A stretch of DNA of 10,411 nucleotides from NCBI GenBank assembly GCA_018065375.1, contig JAGHTJ010000082.1, positions 1 through 10,411 on the forward strand, in the 5' to 3' direction. Below are positions 8,529 through 10,411 of this stretch, in pieces. The first letter of the stretch is position 1, and each line of letters opens with the position of its first letter. The position numbers were made by a program, and so were the translations under genes. Below the pieces are notes generated by a model. The model saw only the letters and a program-made list of their open reading frames with translations. It ran no database searches and had not been told where the DNA came from. This stretch comes from Candidatus Equinaster intestinalis (GTDB lineage: Bacteria > Bacillota_A > Clostridia > Oscillospirales > Acutalibacteraceae).

Positions 8529-8554
8529 AGCGGATAGGCTTCGGCTTATCCGCT
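8529..8554 (+). terminator. UUCG-capped stem-loop after ftsH (possible weak terminator)
   Basis: Two 11-base arms (8529-8539 and 8544-8554) pair completely, with one G-T wobble, around a TTCG loop closed by C-G, an exceptionally stable tetraloop. Only TTT (counting the last stem base) follows before GAAAAA, so the U-tract of a strong intrinsic terminator is missing. It may give partial termination or protect the upstream mRNA end from 3' decay. It fills most of the 66-base gap between ftsH and the methyltransferase; I see no convincing promoter in the rest. Confidence 0.7.
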
Positions 8555-8589
8555 TTGAAAAATTCAGCATACAAAAGTGAGGTAACAAA

Positions 8590-9336
8590 ATGGCAGGCTA
8601 CGGCGATTTTGCATATTATTATGATTTGCTTACAACCGATGTCGATTATGAAAAACGCGCGGAGCAGATTTTATCCCTTTTTGAAAAATATGACCGAAAA
8701 CCGACCCTGCTTCTCGATATGGCTTGCGGAACGGGCGGCTTTTCGCTCGAGTTTTCAAAAAACGGTATTCAGGTTATAGGGGTAGACCCTTCGGCCGATA
8801 TGTTGAGCATTGCAAGGGATAAAACCGCCGAGGCGGGAGAGGATATACTCTATCTTAACCAAACGGCGCAGGAGCTTGAGCTTTACGGCACGGTGGACGG
8901 CGCAGTATGTTGCCTTGATAGTCTTAATCATATAACCGATTACAATGAACTCAAAATTGCAATCCAAAAAATATCCCTCTTTTTAGAGCCGCAGAGACTT
9001 TTCATATTCGATGTAAATACCGAGTATAAGCACCGTGAAATTCTGGCGGATAACTGTTTTGTAAGGGAAACCGAAGATGTATTTTGTGTTTGGCAGAATT
9101 CCTTTGATGAGCAAACCAAGATCACCGATATTTCGATTGATATATTCTGTGATAACGGTGATACCTATGACAGAATGAGCGAGGATTTCAGTGAGAGAGC
9201 TTATTCAAATGAGGAAATAGAGAATGCCTTGAAGAATGCAGGATTTAAAACAGAGGCAATTTTCGGAGAATTAAGTGATTGTGCGCCGAAGCAGGACGCG
9301 CAAAGGGTAATATATGTTGCGAGGAAGGTAAAATAA
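8590..9336 (+). CDS. Class I SAM-dependent methyltransferase, YqeM-like
   Basis: The 248-residue protein is a Rossmann-fold methyltransferase. Motif I is LLDMACGTGG (D43 to G50), followed by the acidic strand end VIGVDPSADML with D66, and the later motifs CCLDSLNHITDYNEL and FIFDVNTEYKH. The N-terminal GDFAYYYDLL and the middle section TEDVFCVWQNSF resemble the YqeM family of Firmicutes, whose substrate is not established, so no target is named. The strand before FIFDVN reads EPQR rather than the usual proline followed by two glycines, a local oddity that need not stop activity. The ribosome binding site GAGGT (8579-8583) is 6 bases before the ATG. The gene overlaps hslO by one base. In B. 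subtilis the position between ftsH and hslO is held by coaX (type III pantothenate kinase), and this protein is unrelated to that. Confidence 0.88.
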   Translation: MAGYGDFAYYYDLLTTDVDYEKRAEQILSLFEKYDRKPTLLLDMACGTGGFSLEFSKNGIQVIGVDPSADMLSIARDKTAEAGEDILYLNQTAQELELYGTVDGAVCCLDSLNHITDYNELKIAIQKISLFLEPQRLFIFDVNTEYKHREILADNCFVRETEDVFCVWQNSFDEQTKITDISIDIFCDNGDTYDRMSEDFSERAYSNEEIENALKNAGFKTEAIFGELSDCAPKQDAQRVIYVARKVK

Positions 9337-9338
9337 TG
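9321..9338 (+). promoter_or_regulatory. hslO ribosome binding site and TAATG overlap
   Basis: GAGGAAGG (9321-9328) is inside the last methyltransferase codons, 7 bases before ATG 9336, which shares one base with the methyltransferase stop TAA (9334-9336). This decides the start against an in-frame ATG at 9279 that would add 19 residues unlike Hsp33. Confidence 0.75.
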
Positions 9339-10211
9339 GGAAAGCTTATCAGATGTATAACGAGTAACGGTCAGGTAATGGCAACCGCCGTTGATACCAC
9401 CGATATAGTAAACACCGCAGAGCAGATACATAAAACTTCGGCTGTTGTAACGGCGGCTCTCGGCAGACTTTTAACGGCATCGTCCATAATGGGCAATATG
9501 CTTAAGGGTAAGGACGACAGTATAACTCTGCGTGTTGCAGGGGGAGGTCCTGCAGGTGCGGTAATTGCCGTGTCGGACGCCGAGGGTAATGTGAGAGGAT
9601 ATGTTAGCAATCCGATAGTCGAATTGCCCTTAAATGAAAAAGGCAAGCTTGATGTCGGCGGCGCGGTAGGTAAAAACGGTTCACTTTATGTTATAAAGGA
9701 TTTGGGACTTAAAGAACCTTATAACGGCTCGGTACCGCTGGTATCGGGTGAAATTGCCGAGGATATAACGGCTTATTATGCCTTAAGCGAGCAAACCCCT
9801 ACGGTTTGCGCATTGGGAGTGCTCGTAAACCCCGATTTGTCGGTAAAGGCGGCAGGCGGATATATCATTCAGCTTTTGCCGGCGGCAGAGGAAGAAACCA
9901 TAGAAAAATTAGAAAACGGCATAAAGGAAATTGAATCGGTTACCAAAATGCTTGATAGCGGTATGAGCCCCGAGGATATTTTGAGAAAAGCTCTTAAAAA
10001 TTTCGAGGTAGAGGTTCTGTATGAGCAGGAAATTGAATATAAGTGTAATTGCAGTAGGCAAAGGGTAGAAAAGGCACTTATTTCGATGGGAAAAGCCGAG
10101 CTTGAAAGTATGGCGGAGGATTTGCCCGAAACCGAAGTTAAATGTCATTTCTGCGATAAAGTGTATAAGTTTTCGCGTGAAGAAATCGTTAAATTAAGTA
10201 AAAAACGGTAA
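9336..10211 (+). CDS. hslO: Redox-regulated molecular chaperone Hsp33
   Basis: Hsp33 is a cytosolic holdase that is inactive when its four cysteines bind zinc and is switched on by oxidative unfolding, when it binds aggregating proteins. The 291-residue length is typical. The N-terminal core opens with LIRCITSNGQVMATAVDTT and includes LRVAGGGPAGAVIAVSDAEGNVRGYVSNP and SGEIAEDITAYYALSEQTPT. The C-terminal redox switch has C237-x-C239 and C270-x-x-C273 separated by 30 residues, with the family segments CNCSRQRVEKALISMG and CHFCDKVYKF. All four zinc ligands are present, so the switch should work. Two further cysteines lie in the core (C7 and the one in TVCALGVLVNP). The start at 9336 matches the normal Hsp33 N-terminus. 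It is the last protein gene of the run. The 34 bases after its stop are A/T-rich with no clear terminator hairpin. Confidence 0.97.
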   Translation: MGKLIRCITSNGQVMATAVDTTDIVNTAEQIHKTSAVVTAALGRLLTASSIMGNMLKGKDDSITLRVAGGGPAGAVIAVSDAEGNVRGYVSNPIVELPLNEKGKLDVGGAVGKNGSLYVIKDLGLKEPYNGSVPLVSGEIAEDITAYYALSEQTPTVCALGVLVNPDLSVKAAGGYIIQLLPAAEEETIEKLENGIKEIESVTKMLDSGMSPEDILRKALKNFEVEVLYEQEIEYKCNCSRQRVEKALISMGKAELESMAEDLPETEVKCHFCDKVYKFSREEIVKLSKKR

Positions 10212-10245
10212 TATAAAAAAGTTTTAATAATTTTGAAAAAAAGTG

Positions 10246-10274
10246 TTGACAAAACGATTACATTGTGATAATAC
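10246..10274 (+). promoter_or_regulatory. Sigma-70/SigA-type promoter for the tRNA
   Basis: A perfect -35 box TTGACA (10246-10251) is followed by GATAAT (10267-10272, 5 of 6 to TATAAT) with an upstream TG (10264-10265) forming an extended -10, at 15-base spacing. TAATAC (10269-10274) would give 17-base spacing but matches the consensus at only 3 of 6. The sequence before the -35 is A-rich (10211-10243), like an UP element. Transcription should start near 10280, about 48 bases before the tRNA. Confidence 0.75.
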
Positions 10275-10283
10275 ATTTCTTGT

Positions 10284-10314
10284 CGCTGGTGAGCTTCAGT
10301 GAAGCGTTATAGCG
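10284..10314 (+). other. Inverted repeat in the tRNA 5' leader
   Basis: GCTTC (10293-10297) and GAAGC (10301-10305) pair around a 3-base loop. They are nested within CGCT (10284-10287) and AGCG (10311-10314), with 5-base bulges on both sides. It lies in the presumed transcribed leader, where it could shape processing. It is short and may be chance. Confidence 0.35.
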
Positions 10315-10327
10315 TGGCACAGTATGT

Positions 10328-10403
10328 GGGAGCATAGCTCAGCTGGGAGAGCATCTGCCTTACAAGCAGAGGGTCACAGGTTCGAGCCCTGTTGTTCCCA
10401 CCA
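10328..10403 (+). tRNA. tRNA-Val (anticodon TAC)
   Basis: All cloverleaf arms can be drawn. The acceptor stem 10328-10334 pairs with 10393-10399 (7 pairs, one G-T). The D stem is 10337-10340 with 10349-10352. The anticodon stem is 10354-10358 with 10366-10370, with loop CTTACAA and anticodon TAC at 10361-10363. The T stem is 10376-10380 with 10388-10392 and loop TTCGAGC. Discriminator A is at 10400 and the CCA end is encoded at 10401-10403. UAC reads valine codons, chiefly GUA and GUG. The two bases before the acceptor (GT) could extend it by pairing with A10400 and C10401. It has its own promoter and only 8 bases follow it in the window, so further tRNAs probably lie downstream. Confidence 0.97.
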
Positions 10404-10411
10404 CTTGTGGC

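Noticed and set aside
8555..8779. A 74-codon + strand open frame overlapping the methyltransferase start
   Set aside because: It has no independent ribosome binding site, and the overlapping frame encodes a clear methyltransferase.
1..10411. Mobile element, CRISPR array, phage or defence genes
   Set aside because: No transposase, integrase, spaced direct repeats, or unexplained gene was found; almost all sequence is accounted for by housekeeping genes.
1..10411. Frequent short words such as CTCGG and ACCGA that look like scattered repeats
   Set aside because: They recur as Leu-Gly and Thr-Asp/Thr-Glu codon pairs in frame, and reflect codon preference rather than a dispersed repeat family.

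Overview
The window is a tightly packed run of housekeeping genes from a low-to-moderate GC Firmicutes genome, most likely an anaerobic Clostridia member (Oscillospirales or a related gut lineage). Evidence for this is protein content and order: RNase J, a GdpP-type c-di-AMP phosphodiesterase, bL9, DnaB, TilS, Hpt, FtsH and Hsp33, with purine-rich AGGAGG-like ribosome binding sites throughout. The genus cannot be fixed from this sequence alone. All protein genes are on the + strand.

Layout. Positions 1-1001 hold the 3' part of an RNase J gene that enters from the left edge. Next come gdpP (1024-2967), rplI (2973-3416) and dnaB (3429-4799), then tilS (4799-6082), hpt (6101-6664) and ftsH (6661-8523). 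Junctions between these genes run from a 4-base overlap to a 22-base gap, with no visible internal terminator, so one long transcript is likely. After ftsH lies a perfect-length UUCG-capped hairpin (8529-8554) in a 66-base gap. A YqeM-like methyltransferase (8590-9336) follows, overlapping hslO (9336-10211) by one base. The window ends with a separate promoter (10246-10272) and a tRNA-Val(UAC) gene (10328-10403), probably the first of a tRNA cluster.

Function. The genes share a theme of core information flow and quality control: RNA decay (RNase J), second-messenger turnover (GdpP), ribosome structure (bL9), replication fork unwinding (DnaB), tRNA-Ile decoding (TilS), purine salvage (Hpt), membrane proteolysis (FtsH) and a redox-activated chaperone (Hsp33). 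The order joins two blocks that lie apart in Bacillus subtilis: gdpP-rplI-dnaB and tilS-hpt-ftsH-x-hslO. The 'x' position, coaX in B. subtilis, is a methyltransferase here.

No mobile element, CRISPR array, phage gene, toxin-antitoxin pair or defence system was found. I see no convincing undescribed system. The points most worth a second look are the fused operon order, the methyltransferase in the coaX slot coupled to hslO, the hairpin after ftsH, and the structured leader of the tRNA transcript.
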